Source: a virus. From it: a stretch of 64,000 bases of DNA. A program made the translations under genes and the position numbers. The notes beneath the pieces were generated by a model. That model searched no databases, was not told where the DNA came from, and saw nothing but the letters and a program-made list of their open reading frames with translations. Positions 1-8,829 of the stretch are shown here, piece by piece; the first letter of the stretch is position 1; each line of letters starts with the position of its first letter. The stretch lies in the IMG/VR virus record IMGVR_UViG_3300042374_001687, positions 79,619 to 143,618 of that record; one strand, given 5' to 3'.

Positions 1-817
1 TCCGGACGAATATCTCGTACCAGGCGGCCGAAAAAACTCTTCCGAAACTGTGACACTCGGCTGCAAGCTGGTTGTTTGGGGCATCTTTCGGGAGTCCGGC
101 AGGATTGACATATTTGAATTTTTCTATGGCCGGATCCCTCAACGAATTGGGGAGGCATGTTCTGTCTTTGGATATTTTGCTTATTAATATTCCGATTTCT
201 TCGGCAAGTCTTGAAATTATATTGGAACTCCTCAAATCTCCATTGTTTTCCTTGAGGGCGGCGACCAAGGCCATTTCGTAATTCATCATGTTGAACATCG
301 CGACGATGTCCGAAAAAGCCTCGTGAAAAGACCATATCTCCAAGGATTGAACGCTCCAGAAATCGGGCCTCATGGAATCAAGAATAGCATGACCTAATTC
401 GTGCGTCACTATATCTTGTGAGTCGCCGAAATAATAGTTCTTCCCTGAGTGCCTGTAGTAAAAGAACCTGAGCGAAGCTCTGTCGTAATAGGCATTCAAA
501 TCAGATCCGGCGGCGGGAATCACCTGGAGGAGGTTTGTGGCGGCCCAATTTTTAACCGGCGTCTTAAGATGGCTTTGGACTTTCTCTATGCAGTTCCCGA
601 CGGATATGTGGCAATTGGCGGCTCTTGTTTCATCCTCATTTTTGGGGACGGGATTAAAGCCTTTGACTGCATATTTAAGGAGTCCCGACTTTGGAAAAGT
701 GAAATTCTCAACGAGGTTGGGAGTGGTCGGATCGTTGATCGTGTATTTTCCCAAAAATCGGGCCACATCAGAATGAATTCTCTCAAGTGCCGACAACTCA
801 AACAGCTTCTTGAACAT
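1..817 (-). CDS. Partial HExxH zinc metallopeptidase (gluzincin-like)
   Basis: The C-terminus lies beyond the left edge; 272 codons are visible. The start is the ATG at 817, preceded by a strong AAGGAGG. The protein has the zinc-binding motif HELGH (residues 139-143) followed by FHEAFSDI (164-171), giving an E166-xxx-D170 third-ligand motif, and near the visible end HSFGRVFSAAWYEIF (about 257-271). This order matches thermolysin-type (M4-like) gluzincins, where the glutamate completes the zinc site and the late histidine stabilises the transition state. No signal peptide is visible. Its role in the phage is unknown; processing of host or virion proteins is a guess. Confidence 0.8.
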   Translation of the reverse strand, partial: MFKKLFELSALERIHSDVARFLGKYTINDPTTPNLVENFTFPKSGLLKYAVKGFNPVPKNEDETRAANCHISVGNCIEKVQSHLKTPVKNWAATNLLQVIPAAGSDLNAYYDRASLRFFYYRHSGKNYYFGDSQDIVTHELGHAILDSMRPDFWSVQSLEIWSFHEAFSDIVAMFNMMNYEMALVAALKENNGDLRSSNIISRLAEEIGILISKISKDRTCLPNSLRDPAIEKFKYVNPAGLPKDAPNNQLAAECHSFGRVFSAAWYEIFVR

Positions 818-867
818 ACAACCTCCTTGTTTTTGTTCCCAAAGATATCTAGATACTAAGATCAAAA

Positions 868-1410
868 ATGTACAATCAATTTTCAACAATGTGCAAGAAT
901 CAAGAAGTAGAGGCGCAGATTAAATCGCTCATAGGAGAGAAGGAACTGCGAGAGTACAGAAACTTTGCCTTCAAGGATGACATGTTGAAGTTGTCTGTGG
1001 GGATAATACTTGGGAACTCTTTCAATAAGGTTGTGCATGGGATATCGGATTATCTTGTCATGCCTATATTCACATTTTTGGTTTCAAAGACGGGGGATGG
1101 ATGGAGGAATTGGACATTCACTCCCGTGAAGGGGCTGAATTTTGAGTTGGGACACCTTTTCGGCGTATTTTTTGACTTTCTGCTAATATCGATGCTGCTC
1201 TATGTCTTCTATATTAAGTTGATTGGGCAGATCGTAAATCGAGAAGTACCGAGCCTTAAGAACTGCCCTCACTGTTGTGGGCGCATAAATGCGGCTGCGA
1301 GAAAATGTCCGTTGTGTACGGGAGACATGATCGTAGAAGGAGATCCAATTGTCAAAACAAGAAGAACTAGAAGCAAGGATACGAGAGCAAAGAACCGTAG
1401 AGGCAAATAA
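868..1410 (+). CDS. MscL-like mechanosensitive channel with C-terminal zinc ribbon
   Basis: 180 residues. After a short N-terminal helix, FKDDMLKLSVGIILGNSF (35-52) is the first transmembrane helix and matches the MscL signature (an amphipathic start, then a Gly-rich helix). A second hydrophobic helix spans about 98-122. The tail carries CPHC (133-136) and CPLC (147-150), a zinc ribbon, and then a basic C-terminus. MscL forms a stretch-gated pore in the inner membrane. ATG 892 is an alternative start; neither start has a clear Shine-Dalgarno, and TAGATA lies 12 nt before 868. The next gene overlaps its 3' end by 62 nt. A role in osmotic tolerance or lysis is inference. Confidence 0.78.
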   Translation: MYNQFSTMCKNQEVEAQIKSLIGEKELREYRNFAFKDDMLKLSVGIILGNSFNKVVHGISDYLVMPIFTFLVSKTGDGWRNWTFTPVKGLNFELGHLFGVFFDFLLISMLLYVFYIKLIGQIVNREVPSLKNCPHCCGRINAAARKCPLCTGDMIVEGDPIVKTRRTRSKDTRAKNRRGK

Positions 1411-1963
1411 AAAAGGACTCATCGGTCAGAACGGAAAGATAGGGGTTGTGCTAAAGATGATGGGTCAGCCGATAGTGTCCCACTCTGAGGGCGGAGCATA
1501 TGTGGACACAAACTATCTAGAGTACGAGGAGGAAGCCGGTGAGCCTAGAAGTTCCGCTGAACTTCTAGAAAAAATCCCCATCATGAACATTGATGGAAGC
1601 TTAAGGCCTGAAACTGCCGAGTGGGCTCAACTAGCCGATCCGGTTTCGTATGGGATATACAATGTGGGGTGGTATTTTGATGGCCTCAGTCGGGGAATGC
1701 ACCTTGAAATAAAATACATGGACTCAGAGGCGGAACTTGTTGTCTTGCACAAGGGATATGTGGTGTACAAAGAGATAAAGGGAGAGATCGTTTCCTATGT
1801 TCCAAAAGATGAGTGGGAGGGCTGGGTAAACAATTTGTACAATAAGGCAAAAGACATGCAGAGAAAGATGAAGGAAAATGAATTTGAGGAGCAAGTGAGA
1901 GAGTCGGAGAGAAAAAAGAAAAGTTGGTGGTCGGAAATGAAATCAAGGTGGGGAATAGAGTGA
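1349..1963 (+). CDS. Hypothetical protein, TTG start
   Basis: 204 residues, family not recognised. I chose the TTG at 1349 because GAAGGAG (about 1336-1342) lies 6-7 nt upstream, inside the end of the channel gene; the two genes overlap by 62 nt and are probably co-translated. The N-terminus is charged (SKQEELEARIREQRTVEANKK), the middle is mixed alpha/beta with conserved-looking aromatic residues (YGIYNVGWYFDG), and the C-terminus is a Lys/Glu-rich helix likely to form a coiled coil. No membrane segment was seen. Confidence 0.7.
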   Translation: MSKQEELEARIREQRTVEANKKGLIGQNGKIGVVLKMMGQPIVSHSEGGAYVDTNYLEYEEEAGEPRSSAELLEKIPIMNIDGSLRPETAEWAQLADPVSYGIYNVGWYFDGLSRGMHLEIKYMDSEAELVVLHKGYVVYKEIKGEIVSYVPKDEWEGWVNNLYNKAKDMQRKMKENEFEEQVRESERKKKSWWSEMKSRWGIE

Positions 1964-1970
1964 AACAAAA

Positions 1971-1996
1971 AAGCCCAGATTTTGAAATCTGGGCTT
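1971..1996 (-). terminator. Intrinsic terminator
   Basis: A perfect 12-bp stem (AAGCCCAGATTT / AAATCTGGGCTT) with a 2-nt centre is followed on the minus strand by a run of six T. It ends the minus-strand gene at 2026. The plus side has no U-tract. Confidence 0.8.
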
Positions 1997-2025
1997 GAAA
2001 TTAAGCTACGGCCGTGCGTTGTAGG

Positions 2026-2418
2026 TCACATGAAAAAAATGATATACGCCAAGACCAAAACTTGTAGTCCCACGATGGCGCCAAATACATACATATCGTA
2101 GCGGGTCTTTGACTTAATCTTATCCTCAACGACTAGTTGCATGGGCGACTTGTGAGAAACCGACGCGGCGGACGAGAGACCTTCCGATCTGCCTTGGTCG
2201 CAGCACACTCTTTCCGAGATTCTGTTGATCACCTCTCCTGTGACCTCATCGAATGTTTCGGTCTCTCTTTCACAGACGCAATAGTGCTCGATGACTCTCT
2301 GCGCCAGCTTTTTCTGCGGCTTGGGCTCAACAAATACTTCAGTAACCCTAGTCAGCGAATCAGGTGTATTCTCCACCTTCTCGGCCTTTCTTCCGTCATC
2401 AAGCGTGAATTCAGACAT
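2026..2418 (-). CDS. Tail-anchored hypothetical membrane protein
   Basis: 130 residues. The ATG at 2418 follows AAGGAGGACTAA. The N-terminal about 100 residues are hydrophilic with a Cys cluster (YCVCERETETF, ERVCCDQ). The last about 25 residues (YVFGAIVGLQVLVLAYIIFF) form one transmembrane helix, so the protein is probably tail-anchored with its soluble part in the cytoplasm. A TATAAATA box, the exact T4 late-promoter consensus, lies at 2458-2465 upstream. Function unknown. Confidence 0.75.
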   Translation of the reverse strand: MSEFTLDDGRKAEKVENTPDSLTRVTEVFVEPKPQKKLAQRVIEHYCVCERETETFDEVTGEVINRISERVCCDQGRSEGLSSAASVSHKSPMQLVVEDKIKSKTRYDMYVFGAIVGLQVLVLAYIIFFM

Positions 2419-2457
2419 TTAGTCCTCCTTGTTTAATACCCACGCGCCTTCTATGTG

Positions 2458-2465
2458 TATTTATA
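2458..2465 (-). promoter_or_regulatory. T4-type late promoter box TATAAATA
   Basis: A perfect match to the T4 late -10 consensus on the minus strand, 39 nt before the start at 2418 and just 5' of an AAGGAGG leader. Confidence 0.7.
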
Positions 2466-2503
2466 ATTGATCGTCAAGAAAAAATTGAATTTTGGTACAA
2501 AAA

Positions 2504-2531
2504 AACCCCCCTGGCCGAAGCCAGGGGGGTT
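2504..2531 (-). terminator. Intrinsic terminator with UUCG loop
   Basis: On the minus strand AAACCCCCCTGGC-TTCG-GCCAGGGGGGTT is followed by T7. It closes the minus-strand gene group 3634 to 2556. The loop is the very stable UUCG tetraloop. Confidence 0.88.
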
Positions 2532-2555
2532 TGTAACAATCAAAAAGGAGTCAGA

Positions 2556-2834
2556 TCAAGCACCGTGAACGATGAGATCGGTCAAGGTGTGCTTGCTGAG
2601 CGTGGACTTAACTCCTCCCTTAACCGGAGCAATTTCGCTCTTCTTAAAGGACTTGATGGGAGCATCCTGGAGCCGGGTGCAAACCGTGTTGCCCCTGCGA
2701 AGGACATATCCCTTCACCACATCGCCCTTGTTCTCAACGACCGCAATGGTCGTGCGAATGGGCTTGCTGTGGGTTCCCTTGTAAAAGAACTTCCAGACCG
2801 GGAGGTTTCTGACCAAACAATAACCTGTCGACAT
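2556..2834 (-). CDS. Small basic hypothetical protein
   Basis: 92 residues from the ATG at 2834, chosen over an upstream in-frame start because AAAGGAG lies 6-8 nt before it. The protein is basic and probably beta-rich (RTTIAVVENKGDVVKGYVLR). It has no membrane segment and no family I recognise. It is the last gene before the UUCG-loop terminator. Confidence 0.72.
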   Translation of the reverse strand: MSTGYCLVRNLPVWKFFYKGTHSKPIRTTIAVVENKGDVVKGYVLRRGNTVCTRLQDAPIKSFKKSEIAPVKGGVKSTLSKHTLTDLIVHGA

Positions 2835-2891
2835 TGATTGAACTCCTTTCTTAAAGTTCAGGTATAGAGACATCTTATCAGATCTGTTCTG

Positions 2892-3353
2892 CTAGTCAAT
2901 AGCATTTTCTAGCATTTCAAGAATATTGTCAGCATCGCCCCTGCTGTCCAGGATCTGATCTTCCAGAAACAGGGCGACATAAGTGGCATCAACATCGCAA
3001 GAGCCGATATTTTCAGCCTGGCTATGACGAAGGACATAGTTATTCACCACATCGTTCTCCATTTGCAATGCGGCTTCCAGAAGAGCCTTCGGGCAAGTCA
3101 TTCCGGACTTAAAAGATCCGACATCGGACGGGACTCCACCTGCGATGCCTCGCCTGGTCTTCAGGCCAGTGATGAGCCTTCTGAACTGCTCTATGTGCTT
3201 CATTTCGCTGGCGGCTTGCTCCAAGAAGAACTCGCTCAGTTCTTGCCGGTGCAATCCCCGCACATTAGTGGCCGCTTGCATGTAAAAATGCCAATGTGCA
3301 TATTCATTAGAAAGATCTAAAGTTAGTAGATCCACGAGTTCTTCAATTGTCAT
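2892..3353 (-). CDS. Ferritin-like four-helix diiron protein
   Basis: 153 residues. The pattern fits the ferritin/bacterioferritin fold: E17 in DLSNEYAHWHFY, E50-MK-H53 (the ExxH pair) in QAASEMKHIEQF, E99 in LQMENDVVNNYV and E131 in ALFLEDQILDSRGD, i.e. two carboxylates and ExxH per helix pair. The family oxidises or stores iron and protects DNA from peroxide. The start overlaps the stop of the upstream gene by ATGA, implying translational coupling. It could be a ferritin-like enzyme rather than a storage protein; 24-mer formation cannot be judged from sequence. Confidence 0.75.
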   Translation of the reverse strand: MTIEELVDLLTLDLSNEYAHWHFYMQAATNVRGLHRQELSEFFLEQAASEMKHIEQFRRLITGLKTRRGIAGGVPSDVGSFKSGMTCPKALLEAALQMENDVVNNYVLRHSQAENIGSCDVDATYVALFLEDQILDSRGDADNILEMLENAID

Positions 3354-3634
3354 TGGTCGCCTTTCTTTGTAAACATAGGTTCGCCATCCACATCGAATCC
3401 GCAGATTTCTACGGATCCCATTATGAAGTTTTTAAAAAGTATTTGGCCGATTCGCACATGGCCGCACCAGGCCACAACCTTCAGAACATCATCTAGTTCG
3501 GACATGCCTTGATTGAGACAAGCCGATACTATTTGATTGGTCTCTTCGTCTGAAAGGGACACATACCTTTTTTGATTATCGTCCCAGTGCAGGTCATCGG
3601 CGGGAATCAAATTGTTTAGAATATGATGATACAT
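3350..3634 (-). CDS. Hypothetical protein upstream of ferritin-like gene
   Basis: 94 residues, family not recognised. It is acidic, with a probable helix-turn region in the middle (DEETNQIVSACLNQGMSELDDVL), and ends in a beta-rich segment. Its stop overlaps the ferritin-like start (ATGA), so the two are likely made together. Confidence 0.65.
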   Translation of the reverse strand: MYHHILNNLIPADDLHWDDNQKRYVSLSDEETNQIVSACLNQGMSELDDVLKVVAWCGHVRIGQILFKNFIMGSVEICGFDVDGEPMFTKKGDQ

Positions 3635-3657
3635 GATTTGGCCTTGTTGCCAATATC

Positions 3658-3873
3658 TTATTGATTCCTTCCGTGCCGGTCAATGTCAAAAAATTTAATA
3701 GAACGGGCCTTCCACTTTTCCCACCACTGCTTCGTGAAAAATGCCGAAGTTGCATATATCACGCCGCCCATTATGGTTTTAATCAGCCAAAATGAAGCAC
3801 AGGTCACGACGATAAACCTTCTTTTGTCGCCCAAATCGTTTTTGTTTTCCATACCAATATCTATTTTGGACAC
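3658..3873 (-). CDS. Small single-span membrane protein
   Basis: 71 residues from a GTG at 3873, or 64 from the ATG at 3852; neither has a convincing Shine-Dalgarno. One hydrophobic helix (FIVVTCASFWLIKTIMGGVIYATSA) is followed by a basic, Trp-rich tail (KQWWEKWKARSIKFF), so a cytoplasmic C-terminus is likely. Function unknown. Confidence 0.5.
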   Translation of the reverse strand: MSKIDIGMENKNDLGDKRRFIVVTCASFWLIKTIMGGVIYATSAFFTKQWWEKWKARSIKFFDIDRHGRNQ

Positions 3874-3874
3874 A

Positions 3875-3880
3875 TATAAT
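3875..3880. promoter_or_regulatory. TATAAT box between divergent genes
   Basis: TATAAT 7 nt before the terminase ATG at 3888, with no Shine-Dalgarno in between. The complementary strand reads ATTATATG towards the minus gene at 3873. It fits the start-proximal box pattern seen elsewhere in the window. Confidence 0.45.
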
Positions 3881-3887
3881 AGAATGT

Positions 3888-5702
3888 ATGCAAAATGGAA
3901 AAAATCAATTTCCCGAGGGGTTGGCCTATCCCACCGAGCCTTTTGAAGACTTTTATTTCAAATTTCGGAATACAAAGGAGATGATCGAACATCCCGAATG
4001 GGATGAAATTTATTCAACTTATTACGAACTAGATCCCTACGAAATCGGAATTCCCGTGGGCGAGAAAGTTGAAGATCTTAATTCCTTCCCCGCCGAGAAG
4101 CAGATAGAAGAGGTCATAAAGTGCGCAAAAAGTTTCTTCTATTTTTGCCACCGCTATGTGAAAATCCTACACCCAAAGTTCGGAACGATCCCATTTGTGC
4201 TCTACAAATACCAGCGGAGGGTCATAAAGGAGTACGAATCCAAAAGATTCAACATGATAAGCAAGTTCCGACAGGGGGGTCTAAGCACCGTCACGGTTCT
4301 CTGGGGACTTTGGAAGTGCATGTTCCAAAAAGACCAGCAGATATACTTTCTGTCAAAGACGGACCGAGAGGCTCTGGCCGCAGGTGATATAGCCAGAAGG
4401 GCCATGGACAACTTTCCTTACTGGATGTATGACAAAAATAACGCAGACATAACAAAGCACGAGAAGAGTTTCAACGATGTAGGGTCAAAAATATGTTTCT
4501 ATACGCCCGAGGCGGCTCGAGGCAAGTCTGCCACATACATCATGATAGACGAGGCGGCATTCATAGAAAAAATGGACGAACACTGGAAAGCGATGTATCC
4601 CGTGATCGCAACGGGAGGACACATAGAGATAATCTCTACCGTCAATGGTTTGGGGAACTGGTATGAGGAGACATACCATGAGGCCCAGGCCGGGAGAAAT
4701 TTTTTTAACATCATAGACTTGGACTACTGGGAGCACCCCGTGTATGCGAATCCCGAATGGGCGGCTGCCATGAGGGCGAACTTGGGGGAAAAGGGGTGGC
4801 AACAAGAAGTGCTGCGAGATTTCTTGGGCTCGGGCGATACTTACATATCTTCAAATGTGATAAGCCAATACGACAGAGGAGCCAGAAGTACGGTTCCTGT
4901 CAGGACCGCCTTTTCTAAATGGACAAATGAATCGCAGCAAAAGCAGCAGTGGGATGACGGTGCCTTGTGGATATGGAAAGAGCCAATGGTGGGGCACGAG
5001 TACATAATAGGTGCGGACTGTGCCGAGGGAGTCGGAAAGGACGGCGACAACTCGTGCTTCCAGATAATAGACGCGGTTAGTCTAGAACAAGTCGCCGAAT
5101 TCTACAGCAATTTGGTTCCTCCAAATGTATTCGCCCAGATAATAAACCAGATAGGCATATACTACAACACGGCGACCGTGGTGGTAGAAAACAATTCAGT
5201 AGGAGGTGCGGTCTTAAACAGCTTGAGCAACGACATGGGGTACGAAGCTCTCTATTATGAAAGTAGAAAGTCATCCACCAAGTTGGGAATCAAAATGGGC
5301 CCCTCTAACAGACCAATATTCCTGGAGGCTATGCAGAACAGACTCATGAATGGAACGGTCAGGATAAACAGTCATCGTTTAGTGAACGAGCTGAAGACCT
5401 TCATATACAGCCCCCAGAAAAAGCGAGCCGAGGCGATAAAAGGAAAGCACGACGACGCAATCATGGCCTTGTGCCTCGCTCTGTATGTCAGGGACGAAAG
5501 AATAAGGGGATTGCCTCTGGACATTGAGTACGCGGAACAATCTATACTTGCAAAAAACAGACCAGTAGATGACATAAAAAAAGAGATACTCGAGGGAGGA
5601 GTTTCTGACTGGTTTGAGATAAGATCTGGGGAGGACTCTTTTGCCGAGGATAAGCAAGACAGCAGAAAAAACAGTCCTATACTCAAGGAATTTGGATGGT
5701 AG
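3888..5702 (+). CDS. terL: Terminase large subunit (gp17-like)
   Basis: 604 residues, the usual length for T4-type TerL. It is the packaging motor: an N-terminal ATPase pumps DNA and a C-terminal RNase H-fold nuclease cuts concatemers. A deviant Walker A, KFRQGGLST (126-134), has its lysine at the N-terminal end as in many phage terminases. Walker B is IMIDEA (218-223, catalytic E222) and the coupling motif is around ISTVN (249-253). Nuclease acidic residues are D377 (IIGADCAEG), E434 (VVVENNS) and D522/D523 (KHDDA). No Shine-Dalgarno precedes the ATG at 3888, but a TATAAT box sits 7 nt upstream. Confidence 0.96.
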   Translation: MQNGKNQFPEGLAYPTEPFEDFYFKFRNTKEMIEHPEWDEIYSTYYELDPYEIGIPVGEKVEDLNSFPAEKQIEEVIKCAKSFFYFCHRYVKILHPKFGTIPFVLYKYQRRVIKEYESKRFNMISKFRQGGLSTVTVLWGLWKCMFQKDQQIYFLSKTDREALAAGDIARRAMDNFPYWMYDKNNADITKHEKSFNDVGSKICFYTPEAARGKSATYIMIDEAAFIEKMDEHWKAMYPVIATGGHIEIISTVNGLGNWYEETYHEAQAGRNFFNIIDLDYWEHPVYANPEWAAAMRANLGEKGWQQEVLRDFLGSGDTYISSNVISQYDRGARSTVPVRTAFSKWTNESQQKQQWDDGALWIWKEPMVGHEYIIGADCAEGVGKDGDNSCFQIIDAVSLEQVAEFYSNLVPPNVFAQIINQIGIYYNTATVVVENNSVGGAVLNSLSNDMGYEALYYESRKSSTKLGIKMGPSNRPIFLEAMQNRLMNGTVRINSHRLVNELKTFIYSPQKKRAEAIKGKHDDAIMALCLALYVRDERIRGLPLDIEYAEQSILAKNRPVDDIKKEILEGGVSDWFEIRSGEDSFAEDKQDSRKNSPILKEFGW

Positions 5703-5715
5703 AAAGGGGGCTTGA

Positions 5716-6006
5716 TTGAAAAACGAAGAGATGAAGAGAGTGATAGGAAGGGCTATTGAATGTTGCACGGGGCATCACATGCAAGGGGTGAAGCGAAAGT
5801 TGATTGGCGTATTGCATGAAATATCAGAAATAGAAGATAAAAAAGTGCGAAGAAGGTCTGTGGACGATATTTACAAGCAGTGGACGGCAGAAAAATCCTC
5901 ATCGGTCGCCAAGATGAGCGAAGTTCAAGCTAAAAACGCTCTCGGCGAAATAGAGAACATGATCAATACAGAGCACAGAAAGATCGGGGGGGGCGGAGAG
6001 CGATAG
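5716..6006 (+). CDS. Small basic hypothetical protein after terL
   Basis: 96 residues from a TTG at 5716 preceded by AAAGGGGG; the ATG at 5731 is an alternative. It is helical and highly charged, with a likely DNA- or coat-contacting character (KRKLIGVLHEISEIEDKKVRRR). It begins 13 nt after terL, so it is probably in the same transcript. No family recognised. Confidence 0.6.
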   Translation: MKNEEMKRVIGRAIECCTGHHMQGVKRKLIGVLHEISEIEDKKVRRRSVDDIYKQWTAEKSSSVAKMSEVQAKNALGEIENMINTEHRKIGGGGER

Positions 6007-6013
6007 AGGCACG

Positions 6014-6136
6014 CTAATGGACTGAGGCGGCGATCAGCCAGTCCCAGTTCAATCCAATCAAATAGCCCACAAGAAAAGCAAGAGCACACACAAAGACGAC
6101 GGCGTTGTTGGCTAAAAATTTAAAAATATGTTCCAT
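6014..6136 (-). CDS. 40-residue membrane peptide
   Basis: A short ORF with one strong transmembrane helix (VVFVCALAFLVGYLIGL) after a short amphipathic start (MEHIFKFLANN). AGGA lies about 9 nt before the ATG. It overlaps the end of the upstream minus gene by 17 nt. The coding call rests on composition and position only. Confidence 0.5.
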   Translation of the reverse strand: MEHIFKFLANNAVVFVCALAFLVGYLIGLNWDWLIAASVH

Positions 6137-6383
6137 TGATGTCGTTTCCTATTCTTTTGGTCGTAATGTCACGGACCGTTTGCAACCACAAAATTTCTTT
6201 TTCTGACATTTCAACATTTGAAGTCAAGACGAAGTCGGCCCCGATCCATTCGCCTATCTGCTCCTTCGTTCCATCTTTGCGACGCTTTAAGAGCACATAT
6301 TTATCCAATGATTTCATTTGATAGTCTTCCATGAAGTAGTTGGTAGACTCAATATTGCCGAAATCGCACTTGTAGTGGATCAC
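6120..6383 (-). CDS. Hypothetical protein, GTG start
   Basis: 87 residues from a GTG at 6383 preceded by AGGAAAAAAT. In-frame ATGs at residues 18 and 23 are alternatives. The protein is charged with a short conserved-looking middle (DKYVLLKRRKDGTKEQIGEWIGADFVL), perhaps a small beta-barrel. Not recognised. Confidence 0.55.
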   Translation of the reverse strand: MIHYKCDFGNIESTNYFMEDYQMKSLDKYVLLKRRKDGTKEQIGEWIGADFVLTSNVEMSEKEILWLQTVRDITTKRIGNDINGTYF

Positions 6384-6495
6384 ATTTTTTCCTATTCATC
6401 TAAAAACGGAATTATAGCAGAGATTGCGGCAATAAACAATGCCCAATCCGATATATATGAATAGAGATGATATCCATTAAACAAGGAGGTTTAAA

Positions 6496-6798
6496 ATGGA
6501 TGCAAGAACAAGACTTGAGATGGCCAGAGGCAAGGTGGCCAATGCAAAAAAAATGCAAGCGGAAATAATTTCCGCCACTCAACAGATTCAAGATCTTGAA
6601 GACAGAACGATAGAAAACTCTTCTGCTCTCGTGAAATACAGACAAAATTTTACTGTGCCTGCGGTCTGGGTTCCTAAGCAAGGCATAAGAATATCAAACA
6701 TACCTCAGATCCCAGCAGAAAAGATATCAAATATTAGTACATACATTCAAGCCAACGTTAAAAGAATTGACGGTGGCGATCTTGATGAGACTGGGTGA
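6496..6798 (+). CDS. Hypothetical protein, probable virion component
   Basis: 100 residues. The ATG follows AAGGAGGTTTAAA, one of the strongest ribosome sites in the window. The N-terminal half is a coiled coil (RLEMARGKVANAKKMQAEII) and the C-terminal half is Pro/Ile-rich. It sits 27 nt before the tail-fibre gene, which points to a structural or assembly role; this is inference from neighbourhood. Confidence 0.7.
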   Translation: MDARTRLEMARGKVANAKKMQAEIISATQQIQDLEDRTIENSSALVKYRQNFTVPAVWVPKQGIRISNIPQIPAEKISNISTYIQANVKRIDGGDLDETG

Positions 6799-6825
6799 TT
6801 TGCAATAACCAAGGAGAAAAAGAAG

Positions 6826-8802
6826 ATGGCAGCAGAAACAATTATTCAGATACGCAGAGGTCTTGCGGCAACATGGACGGAGCTCAATCCGGTCCTGGCG
6901 GCTGGCGAGATGGGTCTGGAGACGGACACAAAGAAGGCCAAGATCGGCAACGGCTCGACCGCTTGGAATAGCTTGGCCTATTCAATCGGCCAAGTTGACA
7001 ACATCAATTTTAGCGGCAACACGATCAGCTCCACCGACGCGAACGGCGACATAACGCTCGATCCGAACGGAACGGGCGACGTCAGAATTGCCGACAGTGC
7101 TGACCTGTATGTCGGTGGCGATGTCTATGCGAACAACAAGAGACTAGCGACCTTGGAGTATGTTGACGCTGTCAAGCAAGGCTTGGACGTCAAGGATTCG
7201 GTCAGGGTTGCGACGACTGGAAACATCACATTGTCGGGCGAGCAGGAAGTTGACGGCGTATCCTTGGTCGCCGGTAACCGCGTGCTAGTCAAGAATCAGA
7301 CCACAGCCAGCCAGAACGGCATTTATGTCGTTGCTGCTGGTTCTTGGACGAGAGCCGACGATGCCAACGCCGATGCCGATGTTACATCTGGTCTCTTCAC
7401 ATTCGTGGAGCAAGGCACGGTTAATCAGGACAGCGGTTGGGTTTTGACCACAGACGGGGCGATCACAGTCGGAACGACCTCGCTTGCTTTCGCGCAGTTT
7501 AGTGGTGCGGGCTCGGTTACAGCCGGCGCCGGCCTCACAAAGAGTGGAAACACTCTTGATGTTGGCGGCACTGCTGACAGAATCACTGTCAATTCCGACA
7601 GCGTCGACATTGCCAGCACCTATGCCGGTCAGTCCAGCATCACCACGCTCGGCACGGTGACGACGGGAACTTGGAATGGTACAACGGTCGGGCTCAGCTA
7701 TGGCGGCACGGGAGCTACGGACGCCTCGGGTGCTCGCTCAAACCTCGGCCTCGTGATCGGAACGGATGTTCAGGCGTACGATGCTGAGTTGGCGGCTCTT
7801 GCCGGCACAACCAGTGCGGCTGACGCTCTTCCGTACTTCACAGGTGCGGGCACAGCGACGACAACAACGATGACGAGCTTTGCTCGTGGCCTTCTCGACG
7901 ACACCAGCGCGTCGGACGCCCGCACAACGCTCGGCGTTGTGATCGGCACCGACGTTCAGGCGTACGATGCTGAGTTGGCTGCTATCGCTGGCCTGACCAG
8001 CGCTGCTGACGCTCTCCCGTACTTCACGGGTGCGGGCACAGCTGCGGTGACCACGCTGTCCAGCTTCGGCAGATCGCTTGTTGACGACGCCAGTGCGTCG
8101 GACGCCCGCACAACGCTCGGCGTTGTGATCGGCACCGACGTTCAAGCGTACGATGCTGAGTTGGCTGCTATCGCTGGCCTGACCAGCGCTGCTGACGCTC
8201 TCCCGTACTTCACGGGTGCGGGCACAGCTGCGGTGACCACGCTGTCCAGCTTCGGCAGATCGCTTGTTGACGACGCCAGTGCGTCGGACGCCCGCACAAC
8301 GCTCGGCGTTGTGATCGGCACCGACGTTCAAGCGTACGATGCCGAACTCGCGGCCCTCGCGGGTCTGACAAGTGCTGCTGACGCTCTCCCGTACTTCACA
8401 GGCACGGGAACAGCGGCGACAACGACGATGACGAGCTTTGCTCGTGGCCTCCTTGATGACGCAAGCGCGTCGGATGCCCGCACAACGCTCGGCGTTGTGA
8501 TCGGCACTGACGTTCAGGCGTACAACAGCACTCTTGCTGCTGTGGCTGCCGGAACCTACACGGGTGACGACAGCATCACGACTGTCGGAACCGTGACGGC
8601 GGGCACATGGAATGCCAGCGTGGTCGGATCCACCTACGGTGGAACCGGGCTCTCGAGCTACGCTGCTGGCGATATCATCTACGCCTCCGCGACGGACACC
8701 TTGGCCAAGTTGGCTAAGGGAACCGGCTACCAGTTCTTGAAGATGAACTCGGCCGGCACCGCTCCGGAATGGTCCAGCTCGCTGGACGGCGGCACCCCGT
8801 GA
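6826..8802 (+). CDS. Repetitive tail-fibre protein with Mtd-type N-terminal domain
   Basis: 658 residues. The N-terminus ([20 protein letters not shown], then [24 protein letters not shown] in the next residues) matches the domain found at the start of many phage fibres and of the Bordetella phage tropism determinant. The middle (about 120-230) looks beta-rich. From about residue 310 a 62-residue unit (186 bp) is repeated four times plus a partial fifth, with motif [18 protein letters not shown]. The end is Gly/Thr-rich with no obvious chaperone domain. It probably forms a trimeric fibre that contacts host or partner fibres. The start has AAGGAG upstream and a terminator follows the stop. Confidence 0.85.
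   Translation: MAAETIIQIRRGLAATWTELNPVLAAGEMGLETDTKKAKIGNGSTAWNSLAYSIGQVDNINFSGNTISSTDANGDITLDPNGTGDVRIADSADLYVGGDVYANNKRLATLEYVDAVKQGLDVKDSVRVATTGNITLSGEQEVDGVSLVAGNRVLVKNQTTASQNGIYVVAAGSWTRADDANADADVTSGLFTFVEQGTVNQDSGWVLTTDGAITVGTTSLAFAQFSGAGSVTAGAGLTKSGNTLDVGGTADRITVNSDSVDIASTYAGQSSITTLGTVTTGTWNGTTVGLSYGGTGATDASGARSNLGLVIGTDVQAYDAELAALAGTTSAADALPYFTGAGTATTTTMTSFARGLLDDTSASDARTTLGVVIGTDVQAYDAELAAIAGLTSAADALPYFTGAGTAAVTTLSSFGRSLVDDASASDARTTLGVVIGTDVQAYDAELAAIAGLTSAADALPYFTGAGTAAVTTLSSFGRSLVDDASASDARTTLGVVIGTDVQAYDAELAALAGLTSAADALPYFTGTGTAATTTMTSFARGLLDDASASDARTTLGVVIGTDVQAYNSTLAAVAAGTYTGDDSITTVGTVTAGTWNASVVGSTYGGTGLSSYAAGDIIYASATDTLAKLAKGTGYQFLKMNSAGTAPEWSSSLDGGTP
7753..8565 (+). repeat. 186-bp tandem repeat in the fibre gene
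   Basis: Unit starts (GTGATCGG) fall at 7753, 7939, 8125, 8311 and 8497, exactly 186 bp apart. Units two (7939-8124) and three (8125-8310) differ at one base by eye, CAG versus CAA, so they were duplicated or homogenised recently. Confidence 0.95.
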
Positions 8803-8829
8803 TTTGACTCACGGAGTTGATTCAAAAGG

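Noticed and set aside
7738-8331. 197-residue antisense repeat ORF in the fibre gene
   Set aside because: It only mirrors the 186-bp repeats.
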